Source: Okeania sp. SIO3I5 (GTDB lineage Bacteria > Cyanobacteriota > Cyanobacteriia > Cyanobacteriales > Microcoleaceae). From it: a DNA stretch of 58,230 bases. The DNA lies in the NCBI RefSeq assembly GCF_010672085.1, contig NZ_JAAHHT010000010.1:1-58230 (forward strand), in the 5' to 3' direction. The notes below the pieces were generated by a model, which searched no databases, was not told where the DNA came from, and worked only from the letters and a program-made list of their open reading frames with translations. Shown here in pieces: positions 1 to 9,132 of this stretch (position 1 is the first letter of the stretch; the number at the start of each line of letters is the position of its first letter). Made by a program: the position numbers and the translations under genes.

Positions 1-300
1 TCCGAATCCTGGCCCTGGCTTTCATCCCGACGCTCCCCCTCCCCCCTTGGAAAGGGGGGTTAGGGGGGATGGAGAGCGCGGGACTTCCCGCCAGGAAAGT
101 TAAATATAATAATGTGTAAAGCTAATAAACTAAGCTGAAATATAATTATAATCCCACGACCGAAGCCGTGGGAATTAGATTCTCTTCTCACGAATCTAGT
201 TATTATGAAGAGGACTACAAGTAAGAACTTAGCCTTGCCTTCAGCTTTTAGATATTAGGATGACAAGATTAGATATTAACTTCAGTTAGTTGTTTATCCA
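1..300. repeat. Intergenic repeat DNA with an IS200/IS605-like end hairpin
   Basis: There is no convincing gene here. Positions 153-172 form a hairpin (CCCACG, 8-nt centre, CGTGGG) followed by a second inverted pair around AGATTC/GAATCT at 177-199. This resembles the right-end hairpins of cyanobacterial IS200/IS605-type elements. A C/G-run repeat (CCCCCTT...AAGGGGGG) lies at about 41-72. No tnpA or tnpB coding sequence accompanies it, so it is at most a non-autonomous remnant. Confidence 0.4.
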
Positions 301-717
301 CTAGCTAAAGTTAATTTGCGTCAAACTTTGAGCATGATGATTTGTTGTAGCAGTATCTTGGACTCCCATCCCAGGTTCAAAACCGCGCTTTAGCTCTGTC
401 AATTTCATCTCTTTAGCTTGGAGAGCGGTTTGTAGAATCTCTATAGCTTTGTGTGGATTACCATGGCCACAAAAGAATAAGTCAGCAGCAAAGTAACCTA
501 ACTCAGGCCATGTGTGAATGGCAATATGAGATTCTGCTAATGTTGCCGTTGCCGTCACTCCATGAGGACTAAACTGATGAACACATAAATCTATCAGAGT
601 TGCTCCTCCTGCCGAGATTGCATCAATTAAAGAGCGACGTATACATTCAGGGTCGTTGAGCAGTTCTGCGGGAGAATGCCAAGCATCAACGACTAGATGG
701 GTTCCCAATTGTTTCAT
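301..717 (-). CDS. speD: S-adenosylmethionine decarboxylase proenzyme (bacterial class 1B)
   Basis: This pyruvoyl enzyme decarboxylates S-adenosylmethionine to give the aminopropyl donor for spermidine synthesis in the cytoplasm. The 138-residue length fits the short bacterial class. The self-processing site AESHIAIHTWPE is intact: cleavage falls between Glu62 and Ser63, with Ser63 becoming the pyruvoyl group. His68 and Cys83 (in FFCGHG) sit exactly at the catalytic positions known from the Thermotoga maritima enzyme. Residues 1-12 carry the usual short N-terminal strand (GTHLVVDAW). It stands alone, with no speE or arginine decarboxylase gene nearby, so it is probably monocistronic. About 20 C-terminal residues after the conserved core are polar and probably disordered. 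Confidence 0.95.
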   Translation of the reverse strand: MKQLGTHLVVDAWHSPAELLNDPECIRRSLIDAISAGGATLIDLCVHQFSPHGVTATATLAESHIAIHTWPELGYFAADLFFCGHGNPHKAIEILQTALQAKEMKLTELKRGFEPGMGVQDTATTNHHAQSLTQINFS

Positions 718-895
718 TCTGCGCGGTTATACCTCCACCCGATAAGGTCTCCAGTTCATTACTATATCACAAAATTTTGGAATTTGTGAAGTATGAGTAA
801 TTTCTAATTAGGGCTTGCTGAAAAAGTATGTATGGCAGGAGTCAGAAGTCAGGAGTCAGGAGTCAGGAGGAACTGGGAATTTAGAGGAAGGTAGT

Positions 896-988
896 TATAG
901 TCATTTCAAATAAGGACGAAACACTTTTTTGGCTGAAACCCTTTCAAGGAAAGAAACACTCGTCCCAGTCTTATTCAGAATGACTATA
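896..988. mobile_element. MITE with TATAGTCATT termini (about 93 bp)
   Basis: The left end begins TATAGTCATTTCAAATAAGG and the right end is its imperfect reverse complement, ending AATGACTATA; about 24 bp at each end pair with a few mismatches. The terminal TA is consistent with TA-targeting transposition of the IS630/Tc1 type. It carries no gene. The rest of 718-1209 holds a GGAGTCAGGAGTCA short tandem repeat (about 838-870) and AT-rich DNA without recognisable genes. Confidence 0.6.
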
Positions 989-1209
989 GATATTTTATCC
1001 CTTGATTTTTCTGCAATTATTCTGCCTTTGATCCTAACTTTTTGGTGACTCTTGCTTAAAAAGTCGCACCTTTTTTCACTCTAAAAAGCCTAAAATCTTT
1101 ATCTGTAAATGCTTTTATATTTAATCAGCAGAGCAATAATTAACCACTTTTTTGAAATCTAGCTGTTGAGGCTAACTAGCCATAGTTAGCCCTAACAATT
1201 ATTCTAGTT

Positions 1210-2265
1210 CTATTGGTGAGTTGAACCATTGGGCATAATTGCTTCTTTTAGGCAAACATCCTGAAGACTAGAAAGATTTAAACTAGACCCTATTAAGTTA
1301 GCACGACAGAGACAGGCTTCTTTTAAGTCTGCACCTTTGAGAGATACTAATAATAAACCAGCGCCATAAAGATTAGCCTTCTGTAAGTTAGCACCCCGCA
1401 AGTCAGCTTCTAATAAACTTACTCCTGAAAGATTGGCAGCTTTTAAATTAGCACCTCGTAAGTTAGCCTTGCTTAAGTCAGCAGCTTGTAAGTCTGCCTC
1501 TTGGAGAACAACACCATTAAGATTAGTATTGCTGAGATTTGCTCCCTGTAGATTAGCTCCCATCAAATTTGCCCCACTCAGATTGGCCCCACTGAGATTT
1601 GCACCTTGCAAGTCTGCTCCAGTTAAGTCAGCAGCACAAAGATTGGCTTCTACTAAAGTTGCTTCTGTTAAATCTGCCTCGATCAGTTTTGCACCACTGA
1701 GATTACCCCGTTGTAAATAGGCTCGAATTAGACTTGTCTGATTTAGCAAAGCGCCACTTAGGTCCACTTCACTCATAATTGCCCGATTCAAAGTTGCCTG
1801 TGTTAAGTCGGCACCACTAAGAATAGCACGACTGAGAGTAGCTCCTGTTAGATTAGCTTTAGTCAATTTTGAGCAATTGAGTAAACAAGTTTCTACCATG
1901 CTAGTACCGATTAGAATAGCTCTTGTTAAATCAGCTTCTGAAAAAATTGCTCCACTCAAAATTACTCCACTAAGATCGGCTGCAATAAGTGTGGTTTTAG
2001 TAAAGCTAGCAACACTCAAATTAGCTTCTATTAATTTGGCTTCAGACAGATTAGCATGACTAAAATCTGCACCATTTAAATTGGCTCCGATTAGTTTTAT
2101 TTTTGCTAAATATGAATCTTTCAAATTAGCATTACTTAAATTGCTACGATTGAGGTTAGCTGCACCTAAATTAACGGCAATTAGGTTTGCTCCCTGAAAA
2201 TTTCTTTCTCCTTTAGAGTGTCTAACTAATAGTTCATTCGCACTTAAAAGCTGACTAGCATTCAT
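1210..2265 (-). CDS. Pentapeptide-repeat protein
   Basis: Almost the whole 351-residue chain is built of A(D/N)LXX pentapeptides from about residue 25 to 340, for example GANLSGANLSGANLMGANL near the middle. Such chains fold as a right-handed quadrilateral beta-helix. There is no signal peptide or membrane segment, so it is probably cytoplasmic. Cyanobacteria carry many such proteins and most have no known function; some bacterial relatives mimic DNA and bind gyrase, but nothing here points to that role specifically. The short N-terminal lead (about 20 residues) resembles the capping region usual in cyanobacterial members. The antisense strand stays open over long stretches only because of the repeat. 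Confidence 0.9.
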   Translation of the reverse strand: MNASQLLSANELLVRHSKGERNFQGANLIAVNLGAANLNRSNLSNANLKDSYLAKIKLIGANLNGADFSHANLSEAKLIEANLSVASFTKTTLIAADLSGVILSGAIFSEADLTRAILIGTSMVETCLLNCSKLTKANLTGATLSRAILSGADLTQATLNRAIMSEVDLSGALLNQTSLIRAYLQRGNLSGAKLIEADLTEATLVEANLCAADLTGADLQGANLSGANLSGANLMGANLQGANLSNTNLNGVVLQEADLQAADLSKANLRGANLKAANLSGVSLLEADLRGANLQKANLYGAGLLLVSLKGADLKEACLCRANLIGSSLNLSSLQDVCLKEAIMPNGSTHQ

Positions 2266-2542
2266 AAAATAAATCTGTAATTTGACCTGAATTTCTGTTG
2301 ATATATTTAATTTCCTCGGAACTGCAAAAAATTAAGTTCTAAGGATTCCGTGTTGACTTAAACTTTCAAAAAAAATTATGTTTTGTTAATGCTAAACAAG
2401 GCTTATCAGTACAGCCTCGATCTGGGATGTCCTAGTTTGCATAGGTTTATAATCATAAGTTTTGGATTAGAAATCTTCTGATCCAATGACTAATTACCAG
2501 TTGTTATATTTACCAAAAAATTATTAGGATTATGCTGGCAAT
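2266..2542. other. AT-rich spacer upstream of the candidate RNA
   Basis: No coding sequence is recognisable. A sigma70-like promoter can be drawn for the plus strand: TTTACC at 2509-2514, a 16-bp spacer and TATGCT at 2531-2536, which would start transcription near 2543, immediately before the long stem described in the next entry. Confidence 0.4.
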
Positions 2543-2700
2543 ATCCTTGCACTCTAGAGACCCTTATGTGGCTGCGGGTCTGTTCAGCTAGTGTCACCCC
2601 CCTGATAGTTAACGGGAGAACTAGATTGCAAGTTGTTATTGAGCTGCACAATGAGAAGGCTACTCGGTTCGTCTGAAGCTGAACCTTGAGTATCTGATGT
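2543..2700 (+). ncRNA. Candidate structured (pseudoknotted) small RNA
   Basis: Three perfect or near-perfect helices are visible. P1 pairs 2546-2557 (CTTGCACTCTAG) with 2621-2632 (CTAGATTGCAAG), 11 of 12 bp. Nested inside, P2 pairs AGACCC (2558-2563) with GGGTCT (2576-2581). A third helix pairs GTTCAGCT (2582-2589) with AGCTGAAC (2677-2684); it crosses P1 and therefore makes a pseudoknot or an alternative fold. A promoter-like pair ends just before P1 on the plus strand, and a T-run (TTTTT at about 2700-2704) follows. The alternative is that it is read on the minus strand as the guide (omega) RNA or right end of the tnpB element whose stop lies at 2781. I recognise no known RNA family. Confidence 0.45.
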
Positions 2701-2780
2701 TTTTATACTACTATTGCTTATACCTACTTTATCCATCAGTGCCTAATTTTTGTTGAAATTGGCTGCCCTATCGATAGAGA

Positions 2781-4070
2781 TTATAGCTGACAATTGACTA
2801 TTAGAGTTTGTAAGTTTATAGACAAATATTTATGACTTAACTCACTTTTCCAGGTGTTATCCTGAATGGAATTACTCAAAGGTCCCTCTATTCCATCGGC
2901 TATAGCATTTGGAACTGCCTTTCGTAGTATATTGTAACTGCCATTGAGGTCAGCATTGATTAACAAACCATTTTTTGATTTGTATAAACCTCTTTTTATC
3001 CTTTGACCACTAAATTTATGTTTGACTCCCTGACTATAATTAGGGATATTATCAAGATCAAGAAAGCTGGCTTTTGATGTGTAACTTTCTTCGTTGATAA
3101 TTACTTTAATGCCTTCTAATTCGGCTTTATATTTCAATTGTTCTATAAATTTATGATGAGGGATTTGCACAAAATTTTGGTTGTTTATTTTCCCTATATT
3201 AATCTCTTGTTTCCATTGTTTATTATTCCCTATTACTAAAGTTCCAATCTGGTTTTCTCGAAGATTATTAATTATTATCCTACTTGCTTGGTGTAAATAT
3301 GTCTCTACCTTAAAATTACGTTTGGTAGTTAATTTCTGGATTTTATTTGAATTGAAACATTCGACCGCTTGTTTTTGTGATTTCCTCTGTAGTTCTGCTT
3401 TCTTTTGATTATAAAATTGATTAATTGACTTTAAAGGTTTCCCATTTACTATAAATGGTTGAAATTCCTTCAAATTTGAGGAAACTGTTGCTAAATTTGA
3501 CAATCCTAAATCAATAGCTGCCACTCGATTATTATTGAGGGGTTTTCCTGATTCAACTTCATAGACTGCCTCGAATATATAATAACCGTTACGAGGTACT
3601 AATCTAATTTCATTGACTTTTCCTTGAATTTTAGTTGGTATTGATATTTTTGTTCCCGAAGGTTCTAAGAATCCTTTTTTTAAACCTTTTTTACTAATAG
3701 CTTGGGCTGGATAAATCGTCACACACCTACCTTTTAACTTATCTTTGTATCTTGGTAATTTTGGTTTTCCCAGATATTTATGAGGATTTTTTGAGTAGTC
3801 TTTGATAGAGGCAAAAAACGAACTCCAGCACCTGTCTACTAATCTAATTATTTGACAACTTACTTTACTTGGTATTGCTTTATAGTCAACAGAATCTTTA
3901 ATTAAATGATAAATTTGGGCAGAGTTTAAATACTTCTGGTTAAAGATAAATTCTTGTCTGACAATATAATTAACTGTATTAAATAAATTCTTTGATAAAA
4001 AGCATAATTTATCAATTTCTTGATAACTAGAATGACTAGAGTTAATTATATGTTTTTCAACCAGTTTCAT
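2781..4070 (-). CDS. tnpB: IS607-type TnpB (RNA-guided nuclease family) with rearranged RuvC site
   Basis: The 429-residue protein has the helical N-terminal half of TnpB and a C-terminal RuvC fold. The RuvC-I aspartate is present (AAIDLGLSN, Asp187) and so is RuvC-III (ADLNGSYNI, Asp374). The RuvC-II glutamate, normally in a VVxEDL-like strand, is replaced: the strand reads TLVIGNNKQWKQ, with Gly281 at the Glu position. Two adjacent glutamates (Glu327-Glu328, NEESYTS) lie in the next strand and could compensate. The zinc-ribbon cysteines that normally follow YTS are absent. It is about 50% like the copy at 12206-13429 by eye and shares all these traits. Directly upstream lies a decayed tnpA tail, marking an IS607 arrangement. 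The reading frame is intact. Confidence 0.9.
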   Translation of the reverse strand: MKLVEKHIINSSHSSYQEIDKLCFLSKNLFNTVNYIVRQEFIFNQKYLNSAQIYHLIKDSVDYKAIPSKVSCQIIRLVDRCWSSFFASIKDYSKNPHKYLGKPKLPRYKDKLKGRCVTIYPAQAISKKGLKKGFLEPSGTKISIPTKIQGKVNEIRLVPRNGYYIFEAVYEVESGKPLNNNRVAAIDLGLSNLATVSSNLKEFQPFIVNGKPLKSINQFYNQKKAELQRKSQKQAVECFNSNKIQKLTTKRNFKVETYLHQASRIIINNLRENQIGTLVIGNNKQWKQEINIGKINNQNFVQIPHHKFIEQLKYKAELEGIKVIINEESYTSKASFLDLDNIPNYSQGVKHKFSGQRIKRGLYKSKNGLLINADLNGSYNILRKAVPNAIADGIEGPLSNSIQDNTWKSELSHKYLSINLQTLIVNCQL

Positions 4071-4184
4071 TTAGCAACTCCTGAGTCCTGCTTCTATGTT
4101 TTTCTTTGTTACCCTACGAATTCCATACATTCTCGCACTGAAAGAAATAGAATATATCCTCAAATGTGCGTATAATAACATAAT
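4071..4184 (-). pseudogene. C-terminal remnant of IS607-type serine recombinase TnpA
   Basis: Read in the frame ending at the TAA just before the tnpB ATG, about 37 codons encode a tail including SARMYGIRRVTKKNIEAGL. This matches the C-terminal pattern (SRIYGLRRSKRKTENIIAEL) of the decayed tnpA at 13426-14006 and the family's usual end. The rest of the gene, including the catalytic serine domain, is missing, so the element cannot transpose by itself. From 4185 to 4543 no further gene is visible. Confidence 0.6.
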
Positions 4185-4543
4185 TATCTGTAAATGTCTA
4201 TATTTTTATTGAAATTAAATAAGACAAATTTTTGTTAGATGACTTACTCTAAATCTTTAACCGAGGATATTTTTTGACAAAGATATTTTTTTATGATAAG
4301 CGATTTATGTTTAAAATTTCGGATAAAGGCTAAAGATACCAAATAGCTTGTATATGTATGTTTTTGACAATAGATAATAGGGTAAGACAAGGTAAACAAG
4401 GGGGGAAAGTGGACAAGGAAGCAGAAAAGCCGGGAAATTCAAAAAGCATAAAATGGCAGCAATGGCAATTAATGATCGCTGTATGCACAGTTTCCCATGT
4501 CTGAGACTCCCCACATTCCCCATCCTCCCCACACTCTGCTTTA

Positions 4544-5785
4544 TCAGGTCGTATATTCAGCGTTAATCTTTACATAGTCATAACTAAGGTCGCATCCCCA
4601 AGCTTTACCACTGCCAACACCATCCCCAACTTTAACAGTAATTAATACAGTATCATCCTTGAGATATTCTCCATTTGCCCTTTGCTGCAAATATTCCCTA
4701 GCAGCAGCTCGGTCAAAATCTAAAGGTTGCCCCTTCTCCATCAGCAAAAAGTCTCCCAACTTTACCTGTAACTGATCCTGCTCAAACTTGACTCCAGCGC
4801 GGCCTGCTGCTGCTGCTATTCTTCCCCAATTAGGATCGCGACCAAAAATAGCTGATTTCACCAGAGAAGATCCTGCAATAGTTTTGGCAATTTTATTGGC
4901 AGATGTTTCATCAGATGCTCCAGTCACTTGAACTTCTATTAAACAAGTTGCTCCCTCACCATCACGAGCGATCGCTTTGGCTAAATAAATACAAACTTCT
5001 GTTAACATTCCCTCCAACTTTTCTGCTTCTGCTCCCATATTAGTAATAGCAGATGTCCGAGACTGACCATTTGCCAAAGCAATAACCGTATCATTGGTAC
5101 TGGTATCCCCATCAACAGTAATTTGATTGAAACTGCGATCTACAGCTCTAGTTAACATCTCTTGCCATAATTGAGGAGAAACTGCTGCATCACAGGTAAC
5201 AAATGATAACATTGTTGCCATATTCGGATGGATCATGCCAGAACCTTTAGCAATACCACCAATACGAACCGGGCGATCGCCCATCATAGTTTCCAAAGCT
5301 ATTGACTTTGTAACTAAGTCTGTGGTAACAATAGCTTTTGCTGCTGCTTCCCCCCCTTCTGTAGAAACTGTAGAGACTAACTCGGGAATAGCTGCTTTGA
5401 GAGCATCCATTTTAATTCGTTTGCCAATGACTCCCGTGGATGCTAGTAAAACTGACTCTGGAGAAATATTGAGTGCTTTACCCAATTCTGTCGCACTTTC
5501 CACGGCATCCTGCCAACCTAAATCTCCCGTGGCAGCATTTGCTTGGCCAGCATTACACAAAATTGCTCTAGCACTTGGTTTCTCTTCTAAACGTTGGCGA
5601 CAATAATCTACACAAGCAGCTCTTACTTGAGTTGTTGTGAAGACTCCAGCAGCGATCGCATCTACATCTGATAAAATTAAGGCCAAATCTGGTGCCCCAG
5701 AGGGTTTTAATCCGGCAATTATTCCGGTTGCCTGATATCCTTTGGGAGCTGTTACTCCACCAGTTATTATTTGCCAGTCTGACAT
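4544..5785 (-). CDS. argJ: Bifunctional glutamate N-acetyltransferase / amino-acid acetyltransferase ArgJ
   Basis: ArgJ moves the acetyl group from N-acetylornithine back to glutamate, and in bifunctional forms also makes N-acetylglutamate from acetyl-CoA, closing the cyclic arginine pathway. The 413-residue precursor has normal length. The autoproteolysis site is intact in KGSGMIHPNMATMLSF: cleavage precedes Thr191, the nucleophile of the beta subunit. The oxyanion-hole motif STGVIG is at residues 116-121 and the conserved GRDPNWGRI lies in the C-terminal half. The chain ends in the family-typical acidic/aromatic tail. It stands alone with no other arg gene nearby. A spurious frame overlaps its 5' end. 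Confidence 0.97.
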   Translation of the reverse strand: MSDWQIITGGVTAPKGYQATGIIAGLKPSGAPDLALILSDVDAIAAGVFTTTQVRAACVDYCRQRLEEKPSARAILCNAGQANAATGDLGWQDAVESATELGKALNISPESVLLASTGVIGKRIKMDALKAAIPELVSTVSTEGGEAAAKAIVTTDLVTKSIALETMMGDRPVRIGGIAKGSGMIHPNMATMLSFVTCDAAVSPQLWQEMLTRAVDRSFNQITVDGDTSTNDTVIALANGQSRTSAITNMGAEAEKLEGMLTEVCIYLAKAIARDGEGATCLIEVQVTGASDETSANKIAKTIAGSSLVKSAIFGRDPNWGRIAAAAGRAGVKFEQDQLQVKLGDFLLMEKGQPLDFDRAAAREYLQQRANGEYLKDDTVLITVKVGDGVGSGKAWGCDLSYDYVKINAEYTT

Positions 5786-5872
5786 TTTTTTTTCCTTTAT
5801 TGGATAATTGTACTGACTGGCAATTATAGCAAAAGGTAGAGGTTAGAAGTTTATTCTTTATGTTCGCTATAG

Positions 5873-6367
5873 CTACTCCCAAAATACCTTACTATCATAA
5901 ATTAGAGCGTTTCGTTTTTCCTTGAGTTTCTGTTCTTCAATAATTACTTGCTCAATTTCTTCTACTATCTCTTCAGAAATTTCCATTAAACCTGCCATTT
6001 TTCTAATAGCAGCTTTTTCCTCTGCATTATAGTCTGCATCTGCAGAACATGCTTTTATTGCCCAATAGATCGTGCCTTTTTTCCCTTTTTTAACTACTGG
6101 ATTACGGGATAGAATATCTGCAATGTCTTCATTAGCATCGTACGCCTGCGCTTCCTTAATTACCGACTCAGGCATTTCCCGAGAAACTGCAAAACCTAAC
6201 ACCCACTCACGTTCTGCTTCGCTAATAACACCATCGCCTTTGGTACACACTAAGATTGCCTTTAAAAAATCCAATCCATTTTCGTAACTGATATAGGAAT
6301 CATAAGACCATCCCCATTGCTCTTTGTTAGCCCAACGGGAAATCATTAGGGCATTTTCATTACTCAT
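5873..6367 (-). CDS. TerB-like domain protein of unknown function
   Basis: The 164-residue all-helical protein has the acidic loop pattern of TerB/DjlA-like domains: VCTKGDGVISEAEREWV around residues 40-56 and CSADADYNAEEKAAIRKMA around 106-124. Each is a DGxxxxxE-type turn followed by a helix. TerB-like proteins bind metal or act as adaptors in membrane-linked stress complexes, but the function in cyanobacteria is not settled. There is no signal peptide or membrane segment. It is separated from argJ by about 90 bp on the same strand and could be cotranscribed upstream of it. Confidence 0.75.
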   Translation of the reverse strand: MSNENALMISRWANKEQWGWSYDSYISYENGLDFLKAILVCTKGDGVISEAEREWVLGFAVSREMPESVIKEAQAYDANEDIADILSRNPVVKKGKKGTIYWAIKACSADADYNAEEKAAIRKMAGLMEISEEIVEEIEQVIIEEQKLKEKRNALIYDSKVFWE

Positions 6368-6953
6368 ATTTTATTTTTCCTGTAAAAACAACAATAAAAC
6401 TTATACCGTTTCACGGAATTCATGCATTAAGTGCGTAATTCTGAGGTCTCCATTTCAGCAGGCAACGAGCCTCGAACGAATGTAAGACCCATATCTAACA
6501 GTCAAAATTCATGCATTATGATTTTATAGGTTCCACCACTTTGACGCTACAATAGTTTCAGGAAATTATTTCACTTATGGTGTTTGAAACTATTTGTAAC
6601 ATTTTTAAAGTGAATTGGTATTACACAAACCATGTATAAATTGTCTTGTGTGTCACAATTCATTAATTACCGTTCTTAGAAACCTACGATTATCTACATA
6701 AACATAAGATTTTCGTGCTTATAATCAGTTCTATTCCTGCCTCAACCTGACAACGTCGGCGTTATACAGTTCGCAAGCACACGCGGTCGAACTGACCGCC
6801 TAAGGTAGAGAATATCCTAGCATTTAGGTCTCGCTTCCCTACTGAAACCGCAGTGTTCACAGTTAAACACACACTGCTGTACAATACCTACTCAATTCCG
6901 GCCTGCAGTAGGATAAACCTTGCAATTACCAGTTTTGATGCTTGCTTCTTGCT
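6368..6953. other. Spacer containing 3' flank of a decayed tnpB element
   Basis: No gene is recognisable. The stretch 6720-6953 lies 3' of the broken tnpB and holds small palindromes (for example around GTTCGCAAGC...GCGGTCGAAC near 6768-6795) that may be its former right end. The 6368-6720 part is AT-rich and unexplained. Confidence 0.3.
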
Positions 6954-8194
6954 TCAACCTAGGGAGTCGGCTCCTTCTAGTTCACAAGCGTAAATTCGGG
7001 TACAGCCTACCCTAGTTTTTTGGTTAACTTCCCCATATTGAGATAGTACAATCGCTGCATTCAAATCACGGTCTATTGTTGTGTCTTTTCGGAGGACAAT
7101 TATAGATGCGATCGCTTAATGTTAACTCTTGATGAATATGACCGCAATGATGACAAGTTTTAGAGGATGGAAACCACTTGTCAGCTAATACAACAGTTCC
7201 CCCATTGGTAACGATTTTGGTTGTCAATCGTTCCCTGAATTGATAGAATCCCTGGCCGTCTGTTGTTGGCTGCTAACTTTCGAGAATGCATCATGCCTTT
7301 AACGTTTAAGTCTTCCAGACAAACGTGCTTAATATTATTTGCTAAATCCGTCGTAGTCTTTTCAATAAAATCAGAGCGAATATTAGCGATACGAGCATGA
7401 TATTTTGCTAACTTTTTGTAATATTTAATCGCATTTTTAGAAGGTTTTTTACCCTTACCGCCTAACTGTTTATTGCGATTACGCCATTGAAACATTGCCA
7501 GCTTTAATTGATCTTTTTTAATTGAATCGGGGAGAGCAATCACGCTATTTTCTTTTAATGAAGCTACTGTTCCAAATTGTTTAATGCCTACATCAATACC
7601 AAAAACTTCTTGATGACGTTGATCTAATAGTGGATGAACTGGTAGTTTTTCGGCTTCTATTGCAAAACTTACAAACCATCTTTCTGCTGTTTTACTAATA
7701 GTAAAAGTCTGACTTGCTATTGTATAAGGAACTGGTAATCGTAATCGGAAAGTCCCTAATGTTGGTATTTTAATACAGTTACCAGCTTTTATTATAGTCT
7801 TTCCATTACCGTCATAAACATTAAAAGATTGCTGATCTTTTTTGCGTTTAAATCTGGGATATTTGCTGGTATCTTCTTTATACCGTTTAAATGCTTCAGC
7901 CAAATGCTGAAAAGCGCTTTGATAAATTCGAGACGAGTAGTTATTTTTCCAGGCATATTCTGGCTGTTTCTTCACATAATTAGTAAAGACTTTTTTCGCC
8001 TCGTTTATGCGTTGGTTATAACTCAAATTAACCTTTTGGCCTCGCTTATTTACTTTGGTCATTCCCTTGGTTCCATTGACCATATTAAGGCCATAATTAT
8101 AGACAAAGCGAGCATAACCTGCACACTGAGACATTAAGGTTTTTTCCTTGTTATTAAGCTTTAACTCTAACTTAATTGCATACATTTTCATCAC
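6954..8194 (-). pseudogene. Frameshifted IS200/IS605-family tnpB (canonical RuvC type)
   Basis: The first 300 codons are an ordinary TnpB: the RuvC-I aspartate is in FGIDVGIKQFGTV and the RuvC-II glutamate in VCLEDLNVKGM. The frame then breaks near 7245, where the continuous ORF ends at 7181. In the next frame the protein resumes as GFYQFRERLTTK, passes VLADKWFPSSKTCHHCGHIH (first zinc Cys pair) and reaches YNCP, where a second shift occurs near 7090. A third stretch carries the RuvC-III motif TIDRDLNAAI and ends at the TGA complementary to 6954-6956. Two frameshifts therefore separate the three catalytic residues and the gene is dead. No tnpA accompanies it. Compared with the two IS607-type copies it keeps the standard glutamate. 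Confidence 0.88.
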
Positions 8195-9130
8195 TTCCTT
8201 TTTCTTATGATCAACTATTTTTTGAAATGTATCAATTCAAGAGTCTTTTTTTGTAAGTATTTACCTGAAATTACCAGGGATTTTAAGACTAGCAATCAGC
8301 TCCTTAAGGGGCAGAGACTCTTTAACCTGACCACAGTTAGAGTAAGTTATAGATTATACCAGATTACAGATTATAGCCAATAGTTACTAGCTCTACAGGT
8401 ATAGAGCTATGGTGCAAGCCTTTAATAATCTCAGCTACAATAGCAGTTCTAAATAGATTTGTCAAGAAGGAATTGTTCAAATTTGTATTATTCCAGTTTA
8501 CTGTTTCCCACACTCATTTTTAAATAACTTTTGGGCAGCAGCTAGACTTGCGATGAACAAATTTTCCACCACAGATAGATTTATTATATTAATAAATAGT
8601 TGTCAACTTCACTCTAGTGCATCGTAGTTAGCATAAAATCTTCATCATGTCGCATTACAAAGCAACATCAGACTAGATGTCCCTTCAAGAGCTTTTTCTC
8701 ATGCACTAGAAGTTGTCCCTGGAGATTCAAGTCATAAAGTATAGGGCTAGGGAATAGGGAACAGGGAACACGAGACTATCAAAGGGTTTTTCTTATAGGG
8801 AAATGCTCCGCAAACAGGAGTTATAACTGTCCTAACCTTTGCTTCGACTACTATATTAGTGATTAGTGTCTGTGAGAAAAATTCCTTTATTCTCAAAATG
8901 AAGCAAGAACAAAATTTTCTATAATACTGAGGCAATTGCTTATACCATGCATGAAAAAAGAATGTTACGAATGATAAGGGTCATAAAAAGATTTTACAGG
9001 AGATGTCCCTTGGATAAAAAAGATAATTTACCACCTAAAAAATGGTATTGAACCCATTCCCATAAGACTCCTGACTCCTGACTCCTGACTCCTAAGAAGT
9101 CCCCTAGCTATTTGTAGCAAACATTTATAA
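8195..9130. other. Intergenic DNA with short repeats
   Basis: No supported gene was found. A MITE-like block at about 8745-8935 has a GGGAATAGGGAACAGGG tandem repeat at one end and CCTAACCTTTGCTTCGACTACTATA at the other, related to the element beside galU (32071-32176). A CTGACTCCTGACTCCTGA repeat lies at about 9066-9092. Confidence 0.4.
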
Positions 9131-9132
9131 AT

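Noticed and set aside
1433-2059. Plus-strand open frames rich in Ala/Leu/Pro over the pentapeptide gene
   Set aside because: They are the antisense shadow of the pentapeptide repeat and have no ribosome site.
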